From assembly GCF_018257515.1 (NCBI RefSeq), contig NZ_JAERJR010000018.1, positions 1 to 55,978 of the forward strand: a DNA stretch of 55,978 bases, written 5' to 3'. Positions 27,991 through 36,728 of this stretch are shown piece after piece; position 1 is the first letter of the stretch, and each line of letters starts with the position of its first letter. The stretch comes from Tatumella sp. JGM118 (lineage in GTDB: Bacteria; Pseudomonadota; Gammaproteobacteria; Enterobacterales; Enterobacteriaceae). Both the position numbers and the translations under genes were made by a program. The notes under the pieces are model-generated. The model was not told where the DNA came from. It did no database searches and saw only the letters and a list, made by a program, of their open reading frames with translations.

Positions 27991-30558
27991 TTATTGAAAC
28001 GTACCGGTTAAAGACAAAATATAGTTCCTTGGGGCACCGTAAAAATATCCAAAGGTCCCGTAGTTAGTTCCTGCCGTTGAATAGTAAGTTTTATCAAAGA
28101 TATTATTAACCAGTAAATCTATATTCCAGGCAGGGGTCAACTGATAACCCGCATGGGCTGAATAGACCGCGAAAAAGGGCTGCTTCACTGTAAAATCAGG
28201 TCCGTCATAACGGGCTATGATACTTCTGGTCTGACTCTGGGCTGTGACTCCCCCGCCGAGGGTGATTTTCTTCATCACATCGCCGCCGTTGACAAAATTA
28301 TAATCCGTCCAGACTCTCAGCATATGTTTGGGTGTATAGCTATTTACTGTCTGATTCAGGTCGTTGTCAGATAACGGAGGTCTGTAACTGGTTAAATAGT
28401 TATAGGAGGCCATGACTTGCCAGCTGTCGGTCAGGTTCCCACTGATTTCACTGTCAATCCCCTTAACGATGGTTTGTTTGGGATTTATCTCCCAGTAATA
28501 ACCTTCCATTCCATTCTGGTTATATTCAGGATCAATAACAATTGTTGATGTATTTGTCAGCCGGGTTTTATAGAAAGAGACCGAAGCATTAAGGGTGCCA
28601 TCTTTCCTGCCATATTTGAGTCCCGTCTCCATATTATTACCCTGCTCAGGCGGCAGAACAGCTCCCTGCCGATCTCTTACAGCAAGTTGTGGGGTGAAAA
28701 CATAAGCATAATCACCATAAACCGACCAGTTATCACTCAGGTCATAGCTGACTGAATAATTGGGTTTCTCCCACTTCCGGGTATTTTGGTTGTTTTCGTC
28801 GCTGCCACTGAATGGACTATTCGTTCTTGAATACGACTTATAACCATCAAGCCGGAGACTTATCCCGAGATGCAGGCTGTTCAGCGGAGTAATTAAAACG
28901 CTGCCAAAGGCATCCCAGGTTGAGGTATCCACCTCTGACAGTGTTCCATACGTTTGTGGGTTAACGGGAGCCAGCGGAACTTCATGCCAGTGAAACGGGC
29001 GAAGATCCGGACGGTGATTACCAAAGATTCCGTAGTCAGGGAAATATCCCTTTGCGGCTGAAGTATAGCTATTATAATTTTTGTCATATTTAGCGCCAAA
29101 GATTAATTTTTGTGTGAGTCCGCCAATATCATAATTACCTGATAATTTAGTATCCCAGCTATACTTCCGGATGTTTCCCTGTACTGCACTGCCGGAAATA
29201 CTATCAAACTCCCCGGTATCCGCGTTTATCGGGCCGGCAGTACTGGGCATCAGACTACCAAACTGAGTATATTGACCATCATAGTTAGTTTTAAGCCCCC
29301 AGTGCTCACCCAGTTGCTGCTCCCAGCCGGCAAAGAATTCTTTAGTCTCTGTGTGGCTGAATGCCCACGGCTGTGTAAAGGATGTCTTACGGGAAAATTT
29401 CGGATCGCTTCCGTCTTCATACATCGAAAGCCCGCTAATCCAGGGCGTCGCATTCAGACGATGATAATTAACACCTGCCGTCAGAAGTGTTGAGGGGGTG
29501 AGATTAAATTCTAAAATATTATAAACCGTACGATCGTCACGGTCAGCATAATGATAGAAATAATCCTGTTTTTGCCAGGAAAGTACCGTTCTGCCCCGCA
29601 ACGAACCGGAATCGTTAAGCGGCCCGCTTACGTCCAGCATATTTTGATAGTTATTCCATGACCCTGCTGCGGTGGAATAGATTAACTGAAAATGATCGAC
29701 CGGCCGTTTACGTACCAGATTGACCGAACCTGAAATGCCGCTGGAAGATGAAAATCCTCCCAGCATATTCGCTCCGCGCAATACTTCAACATGATCATAG
29801 ATGGCACTGCTAAGGTTGTTGTTGTAACCCACAGTATTACCACCATCGGAAATATCAACACTGGTGCCGCCGTCCACCGTTGCCTGATTGATGGCAAACC
29901 CGCGGGAAAAAAAAGTACTGCCCAGATTGCCACTGGTCTGCGCGACAGTCACACCGGGCGCTTTACTCATTATTTCGCTCAGTGTCTTAGTGTTTTGCTC
30001 CGTAATCTGTTTATGGCTGATCACAGAAACTGATTTAGCCATATCTTTCACATTGGTGGCCTTACCGTCCACCGTACTGGCCATACTGCCGTTGAGGCTA
30101 CCGGAACCTTCGGTAGCCGTAATATCACTGCTGCCGTTAACACCCGTGCTCATCGCTGCCGCGGGCGGGAGACTTTGCCCTTCAACATTAACCACGCCGA
30201 TAGACTCGCCCTGACTGCCGGTATCAACCGGGATGATTTTCAGCGTGTTCGCCGAGACAGTCTGCCAGGCCAGCGTGGTGCCCGCCAATAACCGGGTCAG
30301 CACGCTATTGATACTTCCTTTCCCTGTGAATCCCCCGCTGACTAACCCATGAACGTTACTCTCATCAACCTGTATTGATAAATTCGCCTGGCTGGCGAAT
30401 CTCTGCAATGCCTCCTGCAACGAAATACCCGCCGGAATAGTAAAGGTGATATCTGCTGCCCTCTGTTCAGTTCCGGCGGCCAGTACCGAAGCAGAGGCAT
30501 GAAAAAAGACGATGGTTAGCAGGGAATGGATAACGAGTATTTTTCTTTTTTTAGGCAT
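27991..30558 (-). CDS. TonB-dependent receptor with N-terminal STN signalling domain
   Basis: 855 residues. Signal peptide to about 27 (ASVLAAG), then an STN (secretin/TonB short N-terminal) domain at about 38-115 (ISLQEALQRFASQANLSIQVD). The plug follows (VKDMAKSVSVISHKQI; VEVLRGANMLGGFSSSSG) and then the barrel, ending in phenylalanine-glutamine (SLTGTFQ). This FpvA/FhuE-like layout usually pairs with a FecR/FecI-type anti-sigma/sigma couple, but none is encoded in the window. It would import a ferri-siderophore or comparable chelate. Ribosome binding site GGAGAAG is present. It follows tonB by 139 bases, so receptor and energiser may be cotranscribed. Confidence 0.87.
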   Translation of the reverse strand: MPKKRKILVIHSLLTIVFFHASASVLAAGTEQRAADITFTIPAGISLQEALQRFASQANLSIQVDESNVHGLVSGGFTGKGSINSVLTRLLAGTTLAWQTVSANTLKIIPVDTGSQGESIGVVNVEGQSLPPAAAMSTGVNGSSDITATEGSGSLNGSMASTVDGKATNVKDMAKSVSVISHKQITEQNTKTLSEIMSKAPGVTVAQTSGNLGSTFFSRGFAINQATVDGGTSVDISDGGNTVGYNNNLSSAIYDHVEVLRGANMLGGFSSSSGISGSVNLVRKRPVDHFQLIYSTAAGSWNNYQNMLDVSGPLNDSGSLRGRTVLSWQKQDYFYHYADRDDRTVYNILEFNLTPSTLLTAGVNYHRLNATPWISGLSMYEDGSDPKFSRKTSFTQPWAFSHTETKEFFAGWEQQLGEHWGLKTNYDGQYTQFGSLMPSTAGPINADTGEFDSISGSAVQGNIRKYSWDTKLSGNYDIGGLTQKLIFGAKYDKNYNSYTSAAKGYFPDYGIFGNHRPDLRPFHWHEVPLAPVNPQTYGTLSEVDTSTWDAFGSVLITPLNSLHLGISLRLDGYKSYSRTNSPFSGSDENNQNTRKWEKPNYSVSYDLSDNWSVYGDYAYVFTPQLAVRDRQGAVLPPEQGNNMETGLKYGRKDGTLNASVSFYKTRLTNTSTIVIDPEYNQNGMEGYYWEINPKQTIVKGIDSEISGNLTDSWQVMASYNYLTSYRPPLSDNDLNQTVNSYTPKHMLRVWTDYNFVNGGDVMKKITLGGGVTAQSQTRSIIARYDGPDFTVKQPFFAVYSAHAGYQLTPAWNIDLLVNNIFDKTYYSTAGTNYGTFGYFYGAPRNYILSLTGTFQ

Positions 30559-30586
30559 GATAGCGATCTTCTCCGGGTATTTACCT

Positions 30587-30621
30587 GCCCTGACGTATTA
30601 AGCAGATTAATAAATCAGGGC
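30587..30621. repeat. Inverted repeat in the leader of the STN receptor gene
   Basis: GCCCTGA and TCAGGGC are separated by 21 AT-rich bases, between tonB and the receptor start. It could be an operator or an RNA hairpin. Nothing in the sequence decides this. Confidence 0.3.
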
Positions 30622-30697
30622 GGCAAACCTCTCTAAATTAAAAACCTGGTGTTGTTTTTATCGAAAACTATCTATCTTAAAATTTATAATATTTTTA

Positions 30698-31546
30698 TTA
30701 ATGAAGGACAAAGTTAACAGGAACGGTCAGCCGGATACTGGTTTTTCCTGCTAATATGGATTCCGGTGGTGGCGGTACTTTTCCAATACGTTCTAATAGT
30801 TTCAGTGACTCTCTGTCGAGGCTGGCATAACCATGGCTCCGGACCCGTTCAATATCACTGATATTACCTGCAGAATTCACAGTAAAGCTGACAATAACGA
30901 CATCCTGTTGATTCATTCTTAATGCAAAGGGTGGATATTGCATATTTTTCTGTAACAGCATCAACAGCTGAGATTGCCACTGTATTTTTTCATTACTCTG
31001 AATATTACTTATGGCTCCGGCCACTTTTTCATGGCGAACAGCAGTTTGCTGTTCCGCAACTTGTAATGTTTCCGGCGTTTTTGTCAGTGTAGATTGTTTT
31101 TCACTGACTTCTCTGCTGTGCGAGGGTGCAGGAGGTGATTTTCTTTCCGGTTTCGGTACGGGCTTATGTTTTGGCGGTACCTTTTCAGGAGGAGCAACCC
31201 TGACCGTAGCCTGTTTTATATTTACTTTTTCCGCCGTCATCTGTGGGGCAGGTACCGGGGATTGTACTTCCGGAGGAAGTATTTTTGCAGGTGTATTAGT
31301 CACCTGACTGACATTATTGACCTGTGCCAGTGTGACTTCAAAAGGCATCGCCTGAGGGCTGGCAACAGGGAGAGTTTCCTGATCAGTATGTCTTCCGGAC
31401 AACAGTAAAAAAAGTATCAGTCCATATCCGGCAGCTGTCGCCAATCCCACACTTAACCAGTAGCGAATCTCCTTGTAAGAGACAGCGGATGGATTCATAT
31501 AAAATATATAGCCGTAATTATTCATAGATGCTGTCCCGGGAGTCAT
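30698..31546 (-). CDS. tonB: TonB-family energy transducer
   Basis: 282 residues. One N-terminal membrane segment (about 30-50) is followed by a Pro/Lys/Glu-rich periplasmic stretch with PPEKVPPKHKPVPKPERKSPP (about 118-140). The C-terminal TonB domain runs from about 195 (YPPFALRMNQQDVVIVSFTVNSAG... to VPVNFVLH). It links the ExbB-ExbD motor to outer-membrane receptors. It begins three bases after the exbD stop. The large gap to the housekeeping-type TonB and its place beside a receptor suggest it is dedicated to this locus. Confidence 0.88.
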   Translation of the reverse strand: MTPGTASMNNYGYIFYMNPSAVSYKEIRYWLSVGLATAAGYGLILFLLLSGRHTDQETLPVASPQAMPFEVTLAQVNNVSQVTNTPAKILPPEVQSPVPAPQMTAEKVNIKQATVRVAPPEKVPPKHKPVPKPERKSPPAPSHSREVSEKQSTLTKTPETLQVAEQQTAVRHEKVAGAISNIQSNEKIQWQSQLLMLLQKNMQYPPFALRMNQQDVVIVSFTVNSAGNISDIERVRSHGYASLDRESLKLLERIGKVPPPPESILAGKTSIRLTVPVNFVLH

Positions 31547-31549
31547 TTT

Positions 31550-31969
31550 TTAGTTTCCTGTCAAATCTACCAGTGCAATCTTTGTATAACCTTCATGACG
31601 TAACGTATCCATAATGGTAATCAACTGTTGGTACTGAAGACCTTTATCTGCCTGCAGAAATATCCGGTCATCATCGCCGGGCTTTATCGCACGTTTAATT
31701 GCAGTACTTAACCCTGCCTGGTTAACCGGCTTGTTGTTCACATACAGTGTTCCGTCTTTTTTTATCGTCACCACCAGCGGTGTTGCCAGGAGTTTCTGCG
31801 TCTTATCTGTCCCGATGGGTAAATCAATTTTTATATTGCTGGTTGATAGCGGTGCGGCAACCATAAAAATAATCAGTAATACCAGCATAACATCGATAAA
31901 CGGTGTCACATTAATATCTGATATCTCATAGGGTTCATCAGACACTTGCTTCAGGATGGAGAAGCCCAT
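31550..31969 (-). CDS. exbD: ExbD-family biopolymer transport protein
   Basis: 139 residues from the ATG at 31969, which has GGAGG eight bases upstream; the open frame runs 15 codons further inside exbB. One membrane segment near residues 17-40 (INVTPFIDVMLVLLIIFM) carries the essential aspartate of the proton channel in PFIDVMLVL. The periplasmic domain follows. It overlaps the end of exbB by 32 bases, so the two are probably translated in a coupled way. Together with ExbB it turns proton motive force into TonB movement. Confidence 0.88.
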   Translation of the reverse strand: MGFSILKQVSDEPYEISDINVTPFIDVMLVLLIIFMVAAPLSTSNIKIDLPIGTDKTQKLLATPLVVTIKKDGTLYVNNKPVNQAGLSTAIKRAIKPGDDDRIFLQADKGLQYQQLITIMDTLRHEGYTKIALVDLTGN

Positions 31970-32669
31970 TGTTATTCCCTCCGGATGCGTGAGGCTCATA
32001 TGCCATGACATCAAGCTGCTGACTCAGCAGGCACATCACTGTGGCAGCCACATTATTTAATGTTATTCTGTAGCCATTAATCATCCGACCCAGAATGTTA
32101 TAGAGAATGACGGCAGGTACTGCCACCAGCAGCCCTAATGCTGTGGCAAATAAAGCTTCTGCAATACCCGGAGCCACCACACTCAGATTTGTCGTTTGCG
32201 TCTGGGCAATAGAGACAAAACTGTGCATTATTCCCCACACCGTGCCAAACAGTCCGATAAAGGGAGCCACCGCACTTGTCGTCGCGAGTATAGACGTCAT
32301 ACCGGATATTTTTCTTATCTGTAAAAGTTCCATCTGCATTAACTTCGACATTGCACGTTCTTTAATTGACTCGTGATTACGTGCGCCGGGAGTGATGGTT
32401 TCAGCTATCCCCAGTTCATGTTTTGCGACGGATATCGCCTTAAAACAGTATCCAGCTCCCGTTATCCTGACGTCTTTTAACAGGATAGCCTCGCGAATGT
32501 ATTCATTAAATTTCTTAAGGCTTTTTTTCTCAAGGTAAACCTCAATCATTTTCCCGACCCAGATAAACCAGGTCATAAAAGAAGAAAAAACCATGATAAT
32601 AATTACTGACTTAACAATTACATCTGCATGCCGGTAGAGTTCAAAAGGCGATAAACTGATATCAGTCAT
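31938..32669 (-). CDS. exbB: ExbB-family proton channel protein
   Basis: 243 residues with three membrane segments at about 15-38, 125-150 and 170-195. The MotA/TolQ/ExbB domain is visible in LATTSAVAPFIGLFGTVWGIMHSF and GIAEALFATALGLLVAVPAVILYN. First gene of an exbB-exbD-tonB order on minus, followed by the STN receptor. The region upstream is strongly AT-rich, and its promoter probably lies there. Confidence 0.9.
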   Translation of the reverse strand: MTDISLSPFELYRHADVIVKSVIIIMVFSSFMTWFIWVGKMIEVYLEKKSLKKFNEYIREAILLKDVRITGAGYCFKAISVAKHELGIAETITPGARNHESIKERAMSKLMQMELLQIRKISGMTSILATTSAVAPFIGLFGTVWGIMHSFVSIAQTQTTNLSVVAPGIAEALFATALGLLVAVPAVILYNILGRMINGYRITLNNVAATVMCLLSQQLDVMAYEPHASGGNNNGLLHPEASV

Positions 32670-34427
32670 TACAATAGTATCTCCTGATCAAACCGATAAA
32701 AAATATCTACCAGGTTCATATGATTCTGGTCAGTCATTATTGATAACCGTTCGTTTTTTATGAATCTGTCTTCTGATACCTCTGCTCTGCAATGAAAGAA
32801 GAACGCCAGTTCAGAAAAAACATAATAATATCTGAAAGTTACCACTACTATGACTAATTATTTACAGAAGTATATATATATACATATTAAAAAAGAAACA
32901 TCATAATCCGAATTACTTATACCTATTTTGTATATATTCTTTATTTCCACTTACCGATCCAATGAAAATAAAAATAAAATTAATTTATTAAAATAATTAA
33001 TATTGAGATAGCATACTCAGGCTCCTGAAAATTACCGTAAATTTTATCGTTTTATTCACCTTTACATCTAAACTTCCCGTTTCAATCATTCATAAAAAAT
33101 GACTATTCCGTGCGTTGCTATTACCCGGGCCTGGTATGAAAAACATGAATTATTGTTTAAACATCACCATGTTTACCCCGATGCAGCCAGGAGAAAAAAC
33201 AGGAGCGATATACCGTCATTACCCGGCAGGAAAAATAGTACATGTTTATCAATAACTCACGGGAAATAAGACGCATAAGAATGCAAGGCGAAAAACCGGG
33301 ATGTCTGTCTCGTATAATAAAAACAGATGAAACTGAAATGACTGCGGGATGTAGCAAACAGAGACTCTGGAGGGAAATTCCGGTCCTGAACCGGCGGCAG
33401 TGCTGAGAAACAACGCTGATATCAGGGGAGTCCATGCCACCGCCGGAACGTCCTGTGCTTTATTAACGGCAATACCGGGGCTATTCATCATCCGGTAATC
33501 CGTTGAAAACCAGTGCAGACAGGACTTCCGCAAACTTTTCTCGTCGGTCTGTCTGGCGGTCCTCTTGCACTGTACGGCGCTATCAGGCTTCTGGCGTTCT
33601 TCTGTCAGGCAAAAGGTGGGGGCATAGCAAGGATCGCTACAGACTGATCCCTTTGATCATTGACGGAAAACTCTGCCGGGTTGAGCATGATTCCGGCGGA
33701 ATTCCGGTTGCCACGGCTCTTTGATTTGTCTGCAAAACGGCACTGTGGGGATCGATGCTGATCATAGTTCCACCGTCCGTGTTGCCGGGAACAGTGAATC
33801 ACAGATCCTCAGGATCCTGAATTCCGCCGATCCATTCCGCAGGGTTTCATCCGGCAAAGAGGCCTCTCTTCCCCGGAAACACTGCCACCCGCACGATATT
33901 GGGCGGATGTAACTGTCTGGCAATAACCCATGCTTCCGGGAGTCCGCAATCTACACTTCCCGACACCTGCGGGCGGGTAAATCATAGGTATGCTAAAGCC
34001 TGCGTCTTTACAAACCCTCCGTGGCAGATCATCACCCCGGGGGCAAAATCAGGATTAGCCCCCGGAGTTACCTGTCACGCGTTCCCCTCCATCTGCTGTA
34101 AGAATGAAACCCACGGCTGCAGTTCCTTACATTTTGTCCGCCGGGAGGGGGCGGGTATCCCGGGGCGTTTTACAGTGTCAGGAAGTGACTTATCTGTAAC
34201 ATAAGGATGAGAGCTCCGGAGCTGTGATCTCCAGCGGAAAGGCCTGGTCTATGGAGTCATCAGAAAGGTCCGTTAGTGCAACAATGAGCCACTACAAACC
34301 AGGTGAGGTCTACCAGCGAACATTTTTCACCGTTTCATCCGGTAACCCGGGCGAGATTGACTCAGGGTCAGGCGCCTGTCCCGACACCACCTCCCCACCG
34401 GACATTCAAACTTAATCAGATATCTGT
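32670..34427. other. 1.76 kb without a convincing gene
   Basis: The left part (32670-33130) is very AT-rich and should hold the exbB promoter. The right part (33130-34427) returns to the GC level of the flanks, yet contains only short overlapping frames on both strands, none with a domain I recognise, a good start site or a plausible composition. No inverted terminal repeats, transposase remnants, tRNA or repeats were seen. It may be decayed coding sequence at the edge of an acquired block. Confidence 0.45.
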
Positions 34428-34805
34428 TCAGCCGACGACAGTCACCAGCGCAAAGCCGGCAAAGGTCATCAGCAATGTGCCGAACAGATGCAGACAGGCA
34501 CTGGTCATCGCCCAGACGTATTTCCCGGACTGCAGCATGACCATCAGCTCAGCGGAAAACGTCGAAAAGGTAGTCAGCCCGCCACATAACCCGGTAGTAA
34601 TTAACAACTTCCAGGCAGGATCTAATTGCGGATGACGGGCAAACCAGGCCAGCGCTCCACCGATAATCAATCCGCCGGCCAGATTGACCAGCAGGGTGCC
34701 GAGGGGTAAGCCGGTAAATAAAGGATTAAACCGGAGTGAACACCACCAGCGCAACAGACAGCCAGCGCCGCCACCCAGTAAAACAGCCATGAAAGACTTC
34801 AACAT
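34428..34805 (-). CDS. crcB: CrcB/Fluc fluoride channel
   Basis: 125 residues with four membrane segments. The family core is clear: GGGAGCLLRWW near the start, GTLLVNLAGGLIIG with the conserved asparagine, and TTGLCGGLTTFSTFSAE with the phenylalanine/threonine track that lines the pore. It lets fluoride leave the cytoplasm as a dual-topology dimer. It lies behind a fluoride riboswitch, which confirms the role. It appears to be a single gene. Confidence 0.95.
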   Translation of the reverse strand: MLKSFMAVLLGGGAGCLLRWWCSLRFNPLFTGLPLGTLLVNLAGGLIIGGALAWFARHPQLDPAWKLLITTGLCGGLTTFSTFSAELMVMLQSGKYVWAMTSACLHLFGTLLMTFAGFALVTVVG

Positions 34806-34903
34806 ATCAGATTCCTGAAGAGTATTGTGCCGCCGGCGAAGGAAGAGTGACAGAACTTATCACCTGACACACTCATCCCCCCGGCATGCGGGTTAAGGAT
34901 TAT

Positions 34904-34970
34904 GTCAGGCGTCATCAGCCATTCCATGGAGCGGACTGGCGGTTGGTTGAGGCGGAACACCATCACCCCG
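34904..34970 (-). promoter_or_regulatory. Fluoride riboswitch (crcB motif)
   Basis: On minus, GGTGATGGTGTTCCGCC is followed by AACCGCC and then GGCTGATGACGCCT, the conserved pieces of the crcB aptamer in the right order and spacing. It ends about 100 bases before the crcB start, leaving room for an expression platform; a CCCGCATGCCGGGG hairpin just after it is a candidate. Fluoride binding should switch crcB on. Confidence 0.88.
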
Positions 34971-35091
34971 TAACAACGGACTGATCCTCCGGGGAAGCCC
35001 CTCGTCCGTCGTTGCATAACAAGCATACCCTGAGACAGGGGGTCAGACAACACACGGGAGAACGGCCTGCAGGACCGCCCGCCCGCAGTGG

Positions 35092-35664
35092 TCAGTTCAG
35101 CAACCCTAAATGTTCGATCAGAATAGTGCATCCGATCCCGACCAGCACTACGCCGCCAAGCACTTCAGCCCATTTACCCAATACCGGACCAATAAAGCGC
35201 CCCACCATGACTCCCGTGGTTGCCATGATGGTCGTCGCACCGCCGATAGCCAGTGCCGTCACCAGTATATTGACCTGTAAAAAAGCCAGCCCTACGCCAA
35301 CCGCCAATGCATCCAGACTGGTGGCAACCGCTGTCATCGCCAATACCAGGAAACCATGCCGTTCAGGCGCAGTGCACTCTTCCGCCGGGCTATGGCGCAA
35401 ACCGCCTATGATCATTCTGCCACCCAGAATAGCCAGCAGGGTAAATGCGACCCAGTGATCCCAGGCCATCACATACTTACTGGCTGCCAGGCCAATCCCC
35501 CAGCCAATCAATGGCGTCAGCATTTCCACGCCACCAAAAATAAATCCGGTACGCAAAGCCTCTTTGATACCTGGTTTTTTTAATGTTGCCCCTTTTCCGA
35601 GTGCGGCGGCAAAGGCATCCATCGACATGCCAAAGGCAAGAATAATTGTTGTTATGACATCCAT
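35092..35664 (-). CDS. mntP: MntP manganese exporter
   Basis: 190 residues with six membrane segments in two repeats. Both conserved aspartates are seen in [13 protein letters not shown] and [14 protein letters not shown]. This is the MntP (formerly YebN) manganese efflux pump. The gene starts with an ATG after a leader of about 130 bases that follows an MntR box, so MntR-dependent activation by manganese is expected. I could not find the yybP-ykoY core sequence in the leader. Confidence 0.95.
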   Translation of the reverse strand: MDVITTIILAFGMSMDAFAAALGKGATLKKPGIKEALRTGFIFGGVEMLTPLIGWGIGLAASKYVMAWDHWVAFTLLAILGGRMIIGGLRHSPAEECTAPERHGFLVLAMTAVATSLDALAVGVGLAFLQVNILVTALAIGGATTIMATTGVMVGRFIGPVLGKWAEVLGGVVLVGIGCTILIEHLGLLN

Positions 35665-35794
35665 CAGGTTTTATCGCTCAGACTTGTCTCTCAGGACACT
35701 GTAATGGGGGATGTTATTTCTTCTCCACCCCGAAGATGGCGCAGTTTACCACGAAGGGTTGAATAAAAAAAGACAATAAAATCATGGTGTTAGT

Positions 35795-35810
35795 TATAGC
35801 AAAGGCTATA
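35795..35810. promoter_or_regulatory. MntR box upstream of mntP
   Basis: TATAGCAAAGGCTATA is a 6-4-6 inverted repeat identical in its core to the enterobacterial MntR site (ATAGCAAAGGCTAT) known from mntH and mntP. It lies about 130 bases upstream of the mntP start. MntR would activate mntP when manganese is high. Confidence 0.85.
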
Positions 35811-36029
35811 CCTCTTAACCCAAACTAACTTTACGCTAACCTGATGGAAAATAAGGAACTCCGGGCCTCATCCCGGTGCAAAACCACAGAAAGTGGTATC
35901 CGGCGCATAAACAGACAACCGGTAGCCGGTGCCACAGCTATCCTTTTCAGGGCATTGACAGGAAGATTGAAAGGCAGGGCAAATTCCCGGAGAATGGCGG
36001 ATACTTCATTTTTCCGGATCACCTGTATC

Positions 36030-36272
36030 ATGAAAAATCCGCTTGAAACACTCCTGATCCCGGCTGGGATTTTATTACTCGGTTTCCTGTCTGCGCTGTT
36101 ATTGCCGGCTCCCGCCTTCGGGATTGATCTCGCCAGAAAAATGATGTCCTTATTTCATATAATGGATTTAAATCAGCTGTATACCATCGTATTTTTTCTG
36201 TGGTTTCTTTTCCTCGGAGCGATCGAGTATTTTATTATGCGATTCTTATGGCGCCGTCTTCATCCGCAATAA
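36030..36272 (+). CDS. Small two-span membrane protein, unknown function
   Basis: 80 residues from the ATG at 36030, with two hydrophobic helices (about 7-28 and 48-72) and a positively charged tail (FLWRRLHPQ). I do not recognise a named family. The upstream extension to 35844 is basic, lacks a ribosome binding site and overlaps the divergent promoter zone, so it was dropped; an ATG at 35994 is an intermediate option. It is flanked by mntP and mqo with no sign of an operon. Confidence 0.6.
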   Translation: MKNPLETLLIPAGILLLGFLSALLLPAPAFGIDLARKMMSLFHIMDLNQLYTIVFFLWFLFLGAIEYFIMRFLWRRLHPQ

Positions 36273-36728
36273 ACGGCTGACAAAGCTCCCCGACGTCACC
36301 GCAATGTCCGTCGGCCGGGGGATTGCCCCCGGGGGCCCGGGGAAAACACACCCGATAAGGCAGTCTCCCTGGCCTGCACTGTATTTCTGAACACCCGCAA
36401 CGCTCCCCTCTCCGTACCCCCGGTAATTGTAAGAAATTATGCCACGGAATATCCCCGTGCCCGCCGCCTGCTTATCTCTGTAATTGGCTGTCATTACCGG
36501 ACTTTTTACTAAAATGGCGGGGGTAAACAACTGTTTAATTCCGGGAAATAAATGTTATATTCAAAGGTAAAATATATAACGCGGCACTAACTCATACTTT
36601 TTTCTGTTTTGAGATTGCCGGATAACTTTCGGTTTTTCAGATGGGTGATAATCACCTTACCTGAAACCCCTTATTTGCCCGTAAGCCTGTCAGTGGTCAA
36701 TGCCGGACAGAAGAGGAGATGTGGCCTC
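36273..36728. other. Intergenic region upstream of mqo
   Basis: 456 bases. The right part (36530-36600) is AT-rich and probably contains the mqo promoter. The centre has a C/G-run around 36320-36345 with self-complementary CCCGGGGGCCCGGGG. No gene with support was found. Confidence 0.4.

Noticed and set aside
32734-32748. Possible Fur box upstream of exbB
   Set aside because: Only about half of the consensus positions match, which is expected by chance in AT-rich DNA.
33157-34415. Small frames in the gene desert taken as genes or a transposase remnant
   Set aside because: No transposase motif, terminal inverted repeat or target duplication was seen, and none of the frames has coherent protein character.
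35665-35790. yybP-ykoY manganese riboswitch in the mntP leader
   Set aside because: The conserved loop sequences could not be found by eye; only the MntR box is supported.
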